Source: an uncultured Acetobacterium sp. (GTDB lineage: Bacteria > Bacillota > Clostridia > Eubacteriales > Eubacteriaceae). From it: a DNA stretch of 64,000 bases. The stretch is from NCBI RefSeq assembly GCF_963664135.1, contig NZ_OY760905.1, positions 4,020,677 through 4,084,676 on the forward strand. The letters are read 5' to 3'. The notes under the pieces were generated by a model. The model was given only the letters and a program-made list of their open reading frames with translations, was not told where the DNA came from and did no database searches. The position numbers and the translations under genes are program-made. Shown in pieces: positions 44,170 to 52,744 of this stretch; the stretch's first letter is position 1, and each line of letters begins with the position of its first letter.

Positions 44170-45639
44170 ATGAGAATACTTCGTTTTAATTTACAGCGCC
44201 CTGAGTTGGAATATTATTTTCATGAATTATACCAGGCTTTCGATCCGGGGGTTAAAAATATCCTCGACGGAGAAGCGGATGGGGTTTTGTCACAAAAGAA
44301 TGAAGGTGATAATGTTGTTCTGAGTTTAGACTGGAATGATGGAAAAAAGTTCGTTCGTTCATATCAATTCAATACAATAAATGATCCTCTTGATAATAGT
44401 ATTTACAAGGGGTTTCTTTATGATTTTTTATGTGAATATTTTGAGAAAAAACTTGAGTGGGGCACTTTAACCGGAATTAAACCAGTTAAAATGGTACAGA
44501 AATATTTAAAGCAAGGTTGGGATCTTTTAAAAATCAGAGATCGATTTAGAACGTATTATCGAGTAAGCGATGACCGCACGGACTTATTGATAAATATTGC
44601 AAAAAAACAAGCGGGTTTTATTTTGGATGAGTTTAATGATCTAAATCAGCGTCGCATCAGTGTCTATGTGGGTATTCCACTTTGCCCGTCAAAATGCAAT
44701 TATTGCTCTTTTGTTTCGACCATTGTCGATAAAAATGGTGATAATCTGCAAACATACTTCGAGCATCTCCTAGTTGAAGTTCGCCGGACCGGCGAGCTTT
44801 TCGAGACCCTGAATTTGGGTATTGATACCTTATATATCGGTGGTGGCACGCCGACGGTATTAAGTGCCAATCAGCTCGATGGTTTGATGTCAGCACTGGA
44901 GAAATCTTTTGACCTGTCCAGCATCAGGGAATATACATTAGAAGCCGGACGCCCTGAGACTATTAACCGTGAAAAACTTGAAGTAGCCAAAGCTCATGGT
45001 GTGGATCGTATTTGTCTAAATCCCCAATCCATGAATCACGAGACCTTGATAAGCGTGGGGAGACCTTGGGAAGAGGGACTGATAAAAAAACAAGTAGCCA
45101 TGATCAAATCAATTGGATTTAAAACATTGAATATGGATCTCATCGTGGGGTTGGGAAATGAAACGCCTGCTGACTTTTTTAGATCTCTTGAAGCGGTCAT
45201 TGCCTTGGCCCCCCAAAATATCACCATTCACAACTTATCAATTAAGAAGGGTTCCAGAATAAAAGACCAAAATGGGATCGTGGTGAAAGAAGGAAATGGG
45301 GAAGACTTTTATCAGGCGGTGAAATATCGTATGAGTAGTGAAGGTTTTGATCCTTATTATCTGTATCGATTGAAATATACCAGAGATAATAGTGAGAACA
45401 TCGGCTATTCAAAACCAGGGAATGAAGGAATTTATAATATTTTAATGATGGCCGAGTGTCAGACAACCATCGGGATCGGGGCTGGGGCGACGGGTAATCT
45501 TTATGATCTAGAAACAGATAATATCCAGAAAATCTTTACTGTGAAAGATGTCAAAACTTATAATGAACGGTTTGAAGATATCATAGAAAGAAAAATACAG
45601 GCATTGGACTTTTTTTATATAAAAAAAAATTGTCGTTAA
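44170..45639 (+). CDS. hemZ: Oxygen-independent coproporphyrinogen dehydrogenase-like (HemZ)
   Basis: 489 residues. Radical SAM enzyme with the cluster motif CPSKCNYC preceded by VYVGIPL and followed by the HemN-like LYIGGGTPTVLSANQL. The N-terminal 160 residues are the HemZ-specific extension. HemZ is thought to act in anaerobic haem synthesis, though many HemN-like proteins do other jobs. In many Firmicutes hisS and aspS come next; here a terminator and an opposite-strand operon follow. Confidence 0.9.
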   Translation: MRILRFNLQRPELEYYFHELYQAFDPGVKNILDGEADGVLSQKNEGDNVVLSLDWNDGKKFVRSYQFNTINDPLDNSIYKGFLYDFLCEYFEKKLEWGTLTGIKPVKMVQKYLKQGWDLLKIRDRFRTYYRVSDDRTDLLINIAKKQAGFILDEFNDLNQRRISVYVGIPLCPSKCNYCSFVSTIVDKNGDNLQTYFEHLLVEVRRTGELFETLNLGIDTLYIGGGTPTVLSANQLDGLMSALEKSFDLSSIREYTLEAGRPETINREKLEVAKAHGVDRICLNPQSMNHETLISVGRPWEEGLIKKQVAMIKSIGFKTLNMDLIVGLGNETPADFFRSLEAVIALAPQNITIHNLSIKKGSRIKDQNGIVVKEGNGEDFYQAVKYRMSSEGFDPYYLYRLKYTRDNSENIGYSKPGNEGIYNILMMAECQTTIGIGAGATGNLYDLETDNIQKIFTVKDVKTYNERFEDIIERKIQALDFFYIKKNCR

Positions 45640-45643
45640 TAAG

Positions 45644-45685
45644 AAAACCAAAAAGTGGGCAGTATCAGCCACTTTTTGGTTTTTT
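45644..45685. terminator. Bidirectional terminator between hemZ and pilT
   Basis: AAAACCAAAAAGTGG (45644-45658) pairs perfectly with CCACTTTTTGGTTTT (45669-45683). A-tracts and T-tracts allow function on both strands for the converging hemZ and pilus-like operons. Confidence 0.92.
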
Positions 45686-45698
45686 CCATTAGCGCTAA

Positions 45699-46757
45699 CT
45701 ATTTCAATTTTTTTGCTAACATCTCAGGATTAGTAGCATAATGCAACGCCGTTTTTTCAGTTATCGAGCCTAGCTTAAACAGCTTAAGAAGACTGGAATC
45801 CATAGAAATTGTGTTTTCTCCTGAAGATGAATAAACCATACCATCAATCTGGTGCACCTTCCCATCACGGATCATATTTCGTATAGCAGGTGTTACTGTC
45901 ATTATTTCAAAAACAGGTATCTGTTTACCTTCAATATTTGGAACAAGCTGTTGAGACACTACGGCATCCAGCACCATAGAAAGCTGCATGGCAATTTGAT
46001 TTTGTTGATTGGGGGGAAATACATCAATAACACGATCAATAGTGTTTGCAGCACCGATGGTATGAAGCGTTGAAATAATTAAATGTCCCGTTTCTGCAGC
46101 AGTCATGGCTACATTGATTGTTTCATAATCGCGCATTTCACCCAATAAAATAACATCTGGACTCTGCCGCAAAGAGGCTCTTAAGGCCGTAACATAATTT
46201 TGGGTGTCAGTACAAATTTCCCGTTGACTGACAATGCTTTTTTTGTGCATATGGAGATGTTCTAATGGATCTTCCAGGGTAATGATATGGCTCCGACGTT
46301 CGGAGTTAATATGGTCAATCATACAGGCAAGTGTTGTTGATTTACCGCTTCCAGCAGGGCCTGTAACCAAGATCATACCTTTATTGAAATTTGTTAAATT
46401 AATAACGGCATCAGGGATCCCCAAGTCTTCGGGTTTGGGTAGAAAAAAGGCAATCACTCGAACTACCGCAGCATAGGAACCACGTTGTTTATAGGTGCTG
46501 ACTCGAAAGCGGGAAATACCTTTAATCGAAAAAGAAAAATCATCGTCTCCTTTATTAGAAAATTCAGAAAATTCACGTTGATTGGCTAGTTCATAAATTC
46601 CACGTACGAGTTCTTCCGTTTGAGGAGGAAAAAGTTTGTCTTGATCTTTTTCTTGAATGACACCATTTATTTTATAGGAAAGTGGAAGACCAGCAACAAT
46701 AAATATATCGGTTGCACAAAGGTCAGTAGCTTCTTTTAATATTGTTATAACATCCAT
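45699..46757 (-). CDS. pilT: Type IV pilus twitching ATPase PilT
   Basis: 352 residues. Hexameric secretion ATPase: Walker A GPAGSGKSTT, Asp box LEDPLEHLH, Walker B DVILLGEMRD, His box ETGHLIISTLHT, and the C-terminal AIRNMIRDGKVHQI that marks PilT rather than PilB. It normally depolymerises pili. The start MDVITIL (46757) is chosen because GGAG, part of the upstream in-frame ATGGAG, is its Shine-Dalgarno. Last gene of the minus-strand operon; no PilB-type ATPase is in the window. Confidence 0.93.
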   Translation of the reverse strand: MDVITILKEATDLCATDIFIVAGLPLSYKINGVIQEKDQDKLFPPQTEELVRGIYELANQREFSEFSNKGDDDFSFSIKGISRFRVSTYKQRGSYAAVVRVIAFFLPKPEDLGIPDAVINLTNFNKGMILVTGPAGSGKSTTLACMIDHINSERRSHIITLEDPLEHLHMHKKSIVSQREICTDTQNYVTALRASLRQSPDVILLGEMRDYETINVAMTAAETGHLIISTLHTIGAANTIDRVIDVFPPNQQNQIAMQLSMVLDAVVSQQLVPNIEGKQIPVFEIMTVTPAIRNMIRDGKVHQIDGMVYSSSGENTISMDSSLLKLFKLGSITEKTALHYATNPEMLAKKLK

Positions 46758-46859
46758 CTTTATCTCCATGTTCTATAATTAGGGCAAATATAATGAACTC
46801 AATGCTTTGCTTTTTGATACACACATATGCAGAAATTAACAAAGTTTGTTAATATATTC

Positions 46860-47348
46860 TCAGTTGATCTGCATTAAATTAAGTGAATTATCAGGCTGCC
46901 AAGAGGCGGTATTAGATTCCTGCCAGCTGGTTAGTTTATAAAAACGATTATTCTCAGAATTAGGGTAGATAACATTAAGAGCAACAGTAAGAACCAGATT
47001 TGATGAAATCACCTGGGTATAGGAAATGCTTCTGTTTGCGGGATTATAATTAAATTCATCCCCAGGTTGCTTTAATTGCTCTTGACACTTATTGAAATAA
47101 TCTAATTCTGAGGAGCTGTTGTGGTAAATAAATAGTAGGCGATTATCAATAGTATTTAAAGTGCTTTCTGCTTGGTTGGAAGCTAGATAATAGTTCTTGG
47201 TTCGATCATCCAAAGTTTGACTTAACTTGTAATCTGCATGTGCACTGACCACAGAAAGAGTAGCAAAAGTAACAAGACAAAGAACAATAAATATTACTAA
47301 TAAAGAAGAAGTACCGATATTCAAAATATTCTGACCTTTTTTATTCAT
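46860..47348 (-). CDS. Membrane-anchored pilus-operon protein of unknown function
   Basis: 162 residues. A short polar N-terminus, one membrane helix (about 15-37, SLLVIFIVLCLVTFATLSVV), then a helical stretch (DDRTKNYYLASNQAESTLNT) and a beta-rich C-terminus. It has no prepilin cleavage site. Shape and position suggest a minor, pilin-associated component, but I do not recognise a family. AGGAG lies at the end of the preceding gene, 12 bases away. Confidence 0.7.
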   Translation of the reverse strand: MNKKGQNILNIGTSSLLVIFIVLCLVTFATLSVVSAHADYKLSQTLDDRTKNYYLASNQAESTLNTIDNRLLFIYHNSSSELDYFNKCQEQLKQPGDEFNYNPANRSISYTQVISSNLVLTVALNVIYPNSENNRFYKLTSWQESNTASWQPDNSLNLMQIN

Positions 47349-47360
47349 AACTGAAAACTC

Positions 47361-47816
47361 CTAATTAATTTTGTTTTGAATATGTTTTGTGACGTCAAGT
47401 TTATAGATTTCAACTTCATCTGAATTATATAAAAGTGATTTCTTGTCAATCTGAACAGTTGCCATAAGCATTTGATCCTTTTGTTCCCAGTCAATTTGCA
47501 TTAAATAATAAGCATCACTTAACGAACAAACCTCCCAATTTTTATTAAATCCGAGCTGTATAGATTGACCATTCAGACTAGCTTCTGAAAATGCCGCGCT
47601 GAGCGCAGTTTCAGGATGGATCGGATCACTTTTAATTATTTCAGCAGCTCCTTCAGCTTTAGTAATAGCGATGTTTAATTCTCTGGTTGAAGTGCTCAAT
47701 ACATGAGCTTTTGCATAAAGTTGTACACAAACCGCACTTGAAATGGCAAAAAAGAAGATTACAATGATCAATTCAAGAAGAAAAAGACTATATTTTGATG
47801 ATTGTTGTTTTAACAT
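47361..47816 (-). CDS. Prepilin-like protein with atypical cleavage site
   Basis: 151 residues from ATG 47816 (AAAGGG upstream); a TTG at 47843 overlapping the previous stop is the alternative. Leader MLKQQSSKYS is followed by LFLLELIIVIFFFAIS, a type IV pilin N-terminal helix with Glu at +5. The residue before the cleavage point would be Ser instead of the usual Gly or Ala. The rest is a small globular domain. Probably a minor pilin or pseudopilin. Confidence 0.75.
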   Translation of the reverse strand: MLKQQSSKYSLFLLELIIVIFFFAISSAVCVQLYAKAHVLSTSTRELNIAITKAEGAAEIIKSDPIHPETALSAAFSEASLNGQSIQLGFNKNWEVCSLSDAYYLMQIDWEQKDQMLMATVQIDKKSLLYNSDEVEIYKLDVTKHIQNKIN

Positions 47817-47839
47817 AGTACACGCCCTTTCAGATAAGG

Positions 47840-48325
47840 TCAATTTGTGCTTTGTAAGTTTATAAAAGTGTCAAGTATCGTACCTTCATTACTAGTGGTT
47901 TCAAGCTTTATTAAATTTTCACCAACTTTCGAGATAGTAAAGTTTTTAACCTCCATAATCGATTCACCCTCACCAGGGGAGAAAAGCTGGTCTTTTTTAA
48001 TAAATAATTCTTTTAATTCGCCCTCATAAGCGTAAATATATGTACAATACGGAACGTTATCATAAATTTTCTCTATAATAATTGCAGACTGTCCTTGTAT
48101 GTCACCAACAGAAATATTTCCGGTACCATCATTTTGACGAACTTTTTCCAATACATAAGTCATGGATGTTCTGCTTGTGTAGTTTTCGTTCATATTTGTA
48201 ACCGTTGATTTATAAACATTCACGCCGATAAGGACAACGACCAAAGCAGATGCGGCAAAAACACAAAAAAGTGATAAGATGAAGAAATAGTCAATCACAT
48301 GTGTTTTTGGTTTATTAAAATTCAT
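47840..48325 (-). CDS. DUF4860-like membrane protein
   Basis: 161 residues. One N-terminal membrane helix (about 12-37, YFFILSLFCVFAASALVVVL) and an extracellular beta-rich domain. It resembles the DUF4860 proteins found in clostridial pilus-like operons; function unknown. Its start overlaps the stop of the preceding gene (ATGA), showing tight coupling. Confidence 0.68.
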   Translation of the reverse strand: MNFNKPKTHVIDYFFILSLFCVFAASALVVVLIGVNVYKSTVTNMNENYTSRTSMTYVLEKVRQNDGTGNISVGDIQGQSAIIIEKIYDNVPYCTYIYAYEGELKELFIKKDQLFSPGEGESIMEVKNFTISKVGENLIKLETTSNEGTILDTFINLQSTN

Positions 48326-48660
48326 GATTGATCCTCCAAATAAACGACTGTAACTTCTGGCATAATATTAGAAGCAAATGGCTTGTAATCTACCAAAAAC
48401 TTTGTTTTATCATAAGTGATGCCATAATGCTCGATTATATAATCCAAATTTTCTGGGTATGTGCCTTCAGTTGAATAACAATGCACAATGGCATGGTTAA
48501 TTGCAGTTTCAAGGCTTTGCATTTCTTCAGTTGTTGATGTTTGGGAAAGAGAAGAAATACCATAATTAAAAATGATGAATAGACTTGCAAAAATAACAAG
48601 TGGAAGGAATAATCCCTGTAATGATGAAAGTGATATTCTTTGTTTATGGAATCGGTTCAT
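48322..48660 (-). CDS. Pseudopilin-like small membrane protein
   Basis: 112 residues. N-terminal helix LFLPLVIFASLFIIFNYGIS continuing into an amphipathic helix (TEEMQSLETAINHAIVHC) and a segment YSTEGTYPENLDYIIEHYG, reminiscent of type II secretion pseudopilins. The Gly of LQG could be a cleavage residue, but Glu at +5 is missing. AAGGGAG before the ATG. Confidence 0.68.
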   Translation of the reverse strand: MNRFHKQRISLSSLQGLFLPLVIFASLFIIFNYGISSLSQTSTTEEMQSLETAINHAIVHCYSTEGTYPENLDYIIEHYGITYDKTKFLVDYKPFASNIMPEVTVVYLEDQS

Positions 48661-48680
48661 TTTATTTCTCCCTTGTTATT

Positions 48681-49733
48681 TTATCCTATCGTTGACATGA
48701 TTCCTAAGAGTGGCAGCATGACTGAAAGTAAAATCATACCGACAATGATCGATAAAATAGCAACTAAGGTTGGTTCTAAAATCGATAATAAATGACCAAT
48801 TGAAGTATCGACATCATCATTATATTGGTTTGCTATTTTTTGCATTGCCTCATCCATAACTCCAGATTTATAACCAATTGACAGCATTCGAGAATATACA
48901 CCGGAAAAAATATGTGCGTCATTTAAAGCATCAGAAAAACTTTCGCCTTCTGAAATAAATTTTTGACAACTCGCTATTTTTTTAAGAAGCTCGGGATGAT
49001 CGGCCAATTGAGAAACCAGTTCAATACTTTGGTCCGTGTCTAAGCCGCTACTTAAAGTCATTGCCAGACCATTTGTAAATCGGCCTAATGCTATTTTTTC
49101 ATACAAATTTTTGGTTAAAAAGAACTTAGCGCCGAAATGTTTTAATTTCTCTCTACCTCTATTGGATTTATTAAAATATAAGCCTAAAATTAGAAGTAAA
49201 GCAATCATAATTACAAATACAGCCGAATAACGGCTTAGTGTATTACCGAAATCTAAAACACCTCTGGAAAAGCCTGTCATTTCACTGCCTAACTGAATAA
49301 AAACCTGATTGAAAATCGGCATTACTTTTACGATTAATACTGAAATAACTAAAATCATCATTCCAATCATAATCAAGGGATACATGATGGCATTCTTTAC
49401 TCCCAAAGAAATATTTTCTTCTCGTTGGTAATAAAGAGCAAGAGAATCCATTACTTCGTCTAATTTTCCAGATGTTTCACCAAGATTTATCATGTCCAAC
49501 ACATATTTGGGAAATACCTGGGTGGAAGCCAAGGCTGAATATAAACTACCAGTTAAATCAAGCTGGGTGTAGATTTCATCGAGGATGTTTTTCCCTTCAC
49601 CTTCACTGGCATCTTCAAGCATAATTGAAATGCCTTCTATGGAAGAAATACCTGCTTTGAGAATCATCCCCATTTGTTCGCAAAAAGTATAAATTTCGTT
49701 ATTTGTCAGTGGTTTGCGTTGATAAGTGGTCAA
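48681..49733 (-). CDS. pilC: Type II secretion/type IV pilus inner-membrane protein PilC
   Basis: 350 residues from TTG 49733 (AAGGAGG, 8-base spacing), which avoids overlap with the upstream gene; an ATG at 49811 would add 26 non-family residues. It holds two tandem T2SSF domains: residues about 12-105 and 215-310, each with the GETSGKLDEVM / GYKSGVMDEAM signature, and three membrane segments. It is the platform that couples the ATPase to pilin assembly. Compared with usual PilC (about 400 residues) the N-terminal cytoplasmic extension is short. Confidence 0.9.
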   Translation of the reverse strand: MTTYQRKPLTNNEIYTFCEQMGMILKAGISSIEGISIMLEDASEGEGKNILDEIYTQLDLTGSLYSALASTQVFPKYVLDMINLGETSGKLDEVMDSLALYYQREENISLGVKNAIMYPLIMIGMMILVISVLIVKVMPIFNQVFIQLGSEMTGFSRGVLDFGNTLSRYSAVFVIMIALLLILGLYFNKSNRGREKLKHFGAKFFLTKNLYEKIALGRFTNGLAMTLSSGLDTDQSIELVSQLADHPELLKKIASCQKFISEGESFSDALNDAHIFSGVYSRMLSIGYKSGVMDEAMQKIANQYNDDVDTSIGHLLSILEPTLVAILSIIVGMILLSVMLPLLGIMSTIG

Positions 49734-49770
49734 TATTAAATCCTCCTTTTGGATAGAACTAGTTACGATG

Positions 49771-50700
49771 CTAATAAATATATTTTGTTTGGTATTTATT
49801 GCCATCTCCAATAAAATCTTTTAATGCACTTTCAGAGTTACTAGAAGCAAAGGTCGGATCCATAAGTTTCCATTGCGTTCCGTCAAATTCTATAATGCCA
49901 TTCACCCAACCTAAATCATCCAAATGGACACTGACCCAGGCATGGTAGGCAGTTCCAGCATAACCAACTTCAAGACGTGTGGGAATATCTTGAGAGCGAA
50001 GCATAGTCGCCATAACTGCGGCATAATCAAAACAAATGCCAGTTCTGCTCGCCAATATTTCATCAACGACTGGTAGATAACCACTTTTAACTGAAGTAGC
50101 TTTAGTATTGTCGTATTTGATATTTTTAATCACATAATTATAGACATTTGTTACGACCTCTAAATCAGTTTTTGAACCAGCAGCCAGTTCACTAGCTTTG
50201 GCAACTGTTTTAGAATTTGAATTAAAATTTACATATTGATTGGGGTAAAGATATGGACCATACTCATTTAAGATACTTACGTCAATGGATTGAGAAAAGG
50301 CTGTGGCATATTGATCGCCACTTACGTTTTCAAAAATAACAATTTGGTAATTACCATTTCCTCCAGTTAACGGGAACGTCTCATACCCACTGCCATGTAA
50401 ATTATATGTATAAAGAATACCAGTTGGATCAGTGATTTGCAATTTCACATTTGGATTTGAACCCTCATAATTAATCAGCACGTAGCCTTGATCTATATGA
50501 GAAGCATCGATTACTACGTCACCTGAACCATAAGTGGCAAGGCCATCTGCTGTTGGTTCTCTGACAACTGGAGAATTTTCTCGAGTCCCTGACGAATTAA
50601 CGGTAGATACAGTATTGCTAGAGTTAGTGCATGAAGTCAATAATAATGCAAGCAATAGAATGCTTGCTATATAAATTTTGTACAAATGCATTTTGTACAT
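49771..50700 (-). CDS. Transglutaminase-like lipoprotein
   Basis: 309 residues. Signal peptide ending in lipobox LTSC (Cys 24), a beta-rich domain (about 50-165), then a transglutaminase/protease-like domain with the triad Cys in RTGICFDYAAVMA, His in TAYHAWVSV and Asp in WKLMDPTF. Bacterial members are usually cysteine proteases or crosslinking enzymes at the cell surface. Placed between the sigma/partner pair and pilC, it may process or crosslink surface proteins, which is inference. AAAGGACGG precedes the ATG. Confidence 0.85.
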   Translation of the reverse strand: MYKMHLYKIYIASILLLALLLTSCTNSSNTVSTVNSSGTRENSPVVREPTADGLATYGSGDVVIDASHIDQGYVLINYEGSNPNVKLQITDPTGILYTYNLHGSGYETFPLTGGNGNYQIVIFENVSGDQYATAFSQSIDVSILNEYGPYLYPNQYVNFNSNSKTVAKASELAAGSKTDLEVVTNVYNYVIKNIKYDNTKATSVKSGYLPVVDEILASRTGICFDYAAVMATMLRSQDIPTRLEVGYAGTAYHAWVSVHLDDLGWVNGIIEFDGTQWKLMDPTFASSNSESALKDFIGDGNKYQTKYIY

Positions 50701-50743
50701 AAATTAATCCGTCCTTTCATAAAGGGTATCATTGTTTAAAAAA

Positions 50744-51220
50744 CTATTTCAAATTGCTGATTGTTGACGTTTTTAGGCTTTGCTGATAATTAAAACCAGT
50801 GACAATAACTTCCAATTCACCATTATCAGTTATTTCCACTAAATATAAAGAATCAGATACTTTCTTGATGGGTAAAGGCTTATTATTCATGGTTACATCA
50901 ATAGAAACCGGCTTCATGATCTTTGAGACTTCAATGTTCATAGTGATCATATTTTGATTGATCAATTGGGTATTTAAACTAAATTGAGGCCGGATAAATG
51001 AAAGTGGACAAATTATCAAAAAAACAAGACCAATAATACAAAGAGATATGATTGCGCGATGAAAACGCATAATGTTTTTATGTTCGACCATCAGCATAGT
51101 GAGAGGCGTTTTGTTGGGTTCTTTGTTACATGCATTAAAAACATTTTCCAAGGTTTTCTCAGCTTGATCTATGGGTATATCAGGCAATTGTTCGTTTGAT
51201 TTTCTAGTATTGAAGCTCAT
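50744..51220 (-). CDS. Single-pass membrane protein, putative anti-sigma partner
   Basis: 158 residues from ATG 51220 (GAGGAGGAG upstream). A cytoplasmic N-terminus of about 70 residues, one membrane helix (about 73-93, IISLCIIGLVFLIICPLSFI) and an extracytoplasmic beta-rich tail of about 65 residues. The gene overlaps the end of the sigma factor gene by 17 bases. Size, topology and overlap match anti-sigma factors, but I see no zinc-binding HxxxCxxC motif, so the assignment rests on context. Confidence 0.65.
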   Translation of the reverse strand: MSFNTRKSNEQLPDIPIDQAEKTLENVFNACNKEPNKTPLTMLMVEHKNIMRFHRAIISLCIIGLVFLIICPLSFIRPQFSLNTQLINQNMITMNIEVSKIMKPVSIDVTMNNKPLPIKKVSDSLYLVEITDNGELEVIVTGFNYQQSLKTSTISNLK

Positions 51221-51791
51221 TAGTCTCCTCCTCAAGCTGAATATTATATAGATGTTTCCTGCCTTTAGATAAATATCGTTTCACCGAGCTTAAACTACAT
51301 CCCATATATCTGGCGATTTCCTCCTGCTTCATATTTGAAACAAATTTTAAAAGTAAAGCATCCCGCTCCATTGTCGGTAATTTTTTTATTGCATTTTGAA
51401 TTTTCATCTGTTTTGATGTCATCATTATCTTAGCTTCAGGATTATTGTCAATGTGTTCGTCACACACATATGCTAGTTCTTCATTGCTCGCGCCTTCTTT
51501 GGCTTCAATCGTTTGTTTACTATGATTCATATCATAACAAACACGAAAAGATATTTGCTTCAACCACGAAATAAAAACCTGTGGTTCCTTTAAAGTATGG
51601 ATATTTTTCAACACAAGTATATAAATTTCCTGAAGGGCATCTTGCGCAAGATCTTTATCTTTTAAATAATTGCATGCATAAATGTATTGACTTTTATATG
51701 TGAGCGAATATAGTTCTGCAAAAGCATCACTATCATTGAACTGTGCCTTTTTTACTAACAATGCGATATAGTTAAAATCATATTCTGCCAT
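51204..51791 (-). CDS. ECF-type RNA polymerase sigma factor
   Basis: 195 residues. Region 2 at about 15-80 (DAFAELYSLTY, then LAQDALQEIYILVLKNI) and region 4 at about 130-185 (AIKKLPTMERDALLLKF, then EEIARYMGCSLSSVKRYLSK, a clear helix-turn-helix). Regions 1 and 3 are absent, as in extracytoplasmic-function sigmas. GAGGGG precedes the ATG. It leads the pilus-like operon and may drive it and the divergent surface-protein gene, which is inference. Confidence 0.9.
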   Translation of the reverse strand: MAEYDFNYIALLVKKAQFNDSDAFAELYSLTYKSQYIYACNYLKDKDLAQDALQEIYILVLKNIHTLKEPQVFISWLKQISFRVCYDMNHSKQTIEAKEGASNEELAYVCDEHIDNNPEAKIMMTSKQMKIQNAIKKLPTMERDALLLKFVSNMKQEEIARYMGCSLSSVKRYLSKGRKHLYNIQLEEETNELQY

Positions 51792-51841
51792 AGAATCCCC
51801 TCTCTATTTATACTCGAAAATTTTAAATAAACTGATTAATG

Positions 51842-52540
51842 CTACTGACAATCCTTATTATTTTGCATTTTTTGTATAGATGAGGAAATAATCTGTGAGA
51901 TAGTACCATAATGTTCTTCACAATTTAGAACATAACCATAACGATAATTGATCCCTTGATAGTTTAAAAGTGTATTATGTCCATATACTTGTATATTTAA
52001 TTCTTTTAGTAAGGCGTTGATTTTTTCAAGATTGCATTCTCTTATGACAACAATAAACTCATTACCACTGTTTCTTCCGAAAATCCCAAAATTATCACTG
52101 ACTTCATTAAGCATTTCTGCAAAATCCCGTATGATTTCATCTCCCTGCTGATACCCTTTGGTCTCATTAATTGATGGTAAATTGATGAGAGAAAATGAAA
52201 TGCATCCAATTTCAGGAAGTTCATCTGATGTTGCAAAATCTTTCAATAATAAATCGAAGCTAAAACGATTCGATTTGCCAGTTAATTGATCTAAATAGGC
52301 TATTTTATTTACATCAAAATAATCAAGGCTCATTTTTTGAAACAATGAAAGATCCAAAAGAATACAAATAAAATTAATAATAAAAACGATTAATATGCAA
52401 ATAAATAGAAAAGTCAGATAAACATTTTGAACTTTAGGTAGATTAAGATGACTGATATATAGAGCAAGACTAAAACATAATATTGCAAAAAATAGCATCG
52501 TGATGCTTTGGAAAAGTTTATAAGGTCTAAATTGTTTCAT
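51842..52540 (-). CDS. Membrane protein with degenerate GGDEF domain
   Basis: 232 residues. Two N-terminal membrane helices (about 12-30 and 40-64) precede a GGDEF domain entered by YLDQLTGKSNRF. The active-site loop reads SGNEF (158-162) instead of GGDEF, and the first metal-binding Asp region reads FSLINLPSINE. Diguanylate cyclase activity is therefore unlikely; it may bind GTP or cyclic-di-GMP as a sensor, or be a structural relic. AAAGGAT before the ATG. First gene of the minus-strand run, 50 bases before the sigma factor gene. Confidence 0.82.
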   Translation of the reverse strand: MKQFRPYKLFQSITMLFFAILCFSLALYISHLNLPKVQNVYLTFLFICILIVFIINFICILLDLSLFQKMSLDYFDVNKIAYLDQLTGKSNRFSFDLLLKDFATSDELPEIGCISFSLINLPSINETKGYQQGDEIIRDFAEMLNEVSDNFGIFGRNSGNEFIVVIRECNLEKINALLKELNIQVYGHNTLLNYQGINYRYGYVLNCEEHYGTISQIISSSIQKMQNNKDCQ

Positions 52541-52589
52541 AATAGTTATCCTTTAAAATGCGTATTTAAAAAAATAAGTTACATGATTA

Positions 52590-52617
52590 ATTATAGCTTA
52601 TTTACTAAAAATCTCAA
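52590..52617 (-). promoter_or_regulatory. Promoter of the GGDEF/sigma/pilus-like operon
   Basis: Minus-strand TTGAGA (52617-52612), 16 bases, TATAAT (52595-52590). Gives a leader of about 45 nt. The remaining intergenic sequence up to about 52720 is AT-rich and shows nothing else I can name. Confidence 0.68.
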
Positions 52618-52723
52618 GACATATTAAATTTAAAAATTACGTTAAGTTTCATTTTTGAAATAAATTTAATTTAAAGCTCATTCATTTCATGAAAAGAAAT
52701 TATAAATATATATATAAATTGAC

Positions 52724-52744
52724 CTGTTTTGCTTCACAAAACAG
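52724..52744. promoter_or_regulatory. Inverted repeat in the surface-protein promoter region
   Basis: CTGTTTTG (52724-52731) and CAAAACAG (52737-52744) form a perfect 8-bp inverted repeat with a 5-base centre. It ends six bases before a TATAAT and covers the place of the -35 box, so it is better placed as an operator than as a terminator. Confidence 0.55.

Noticed and set aside
52724-52744. The inverted repeat as a terminator of a transcript
   Set aside because: No gene on either strand ends nearby and no T-run follows; its place over the -35 region suits an operator better.
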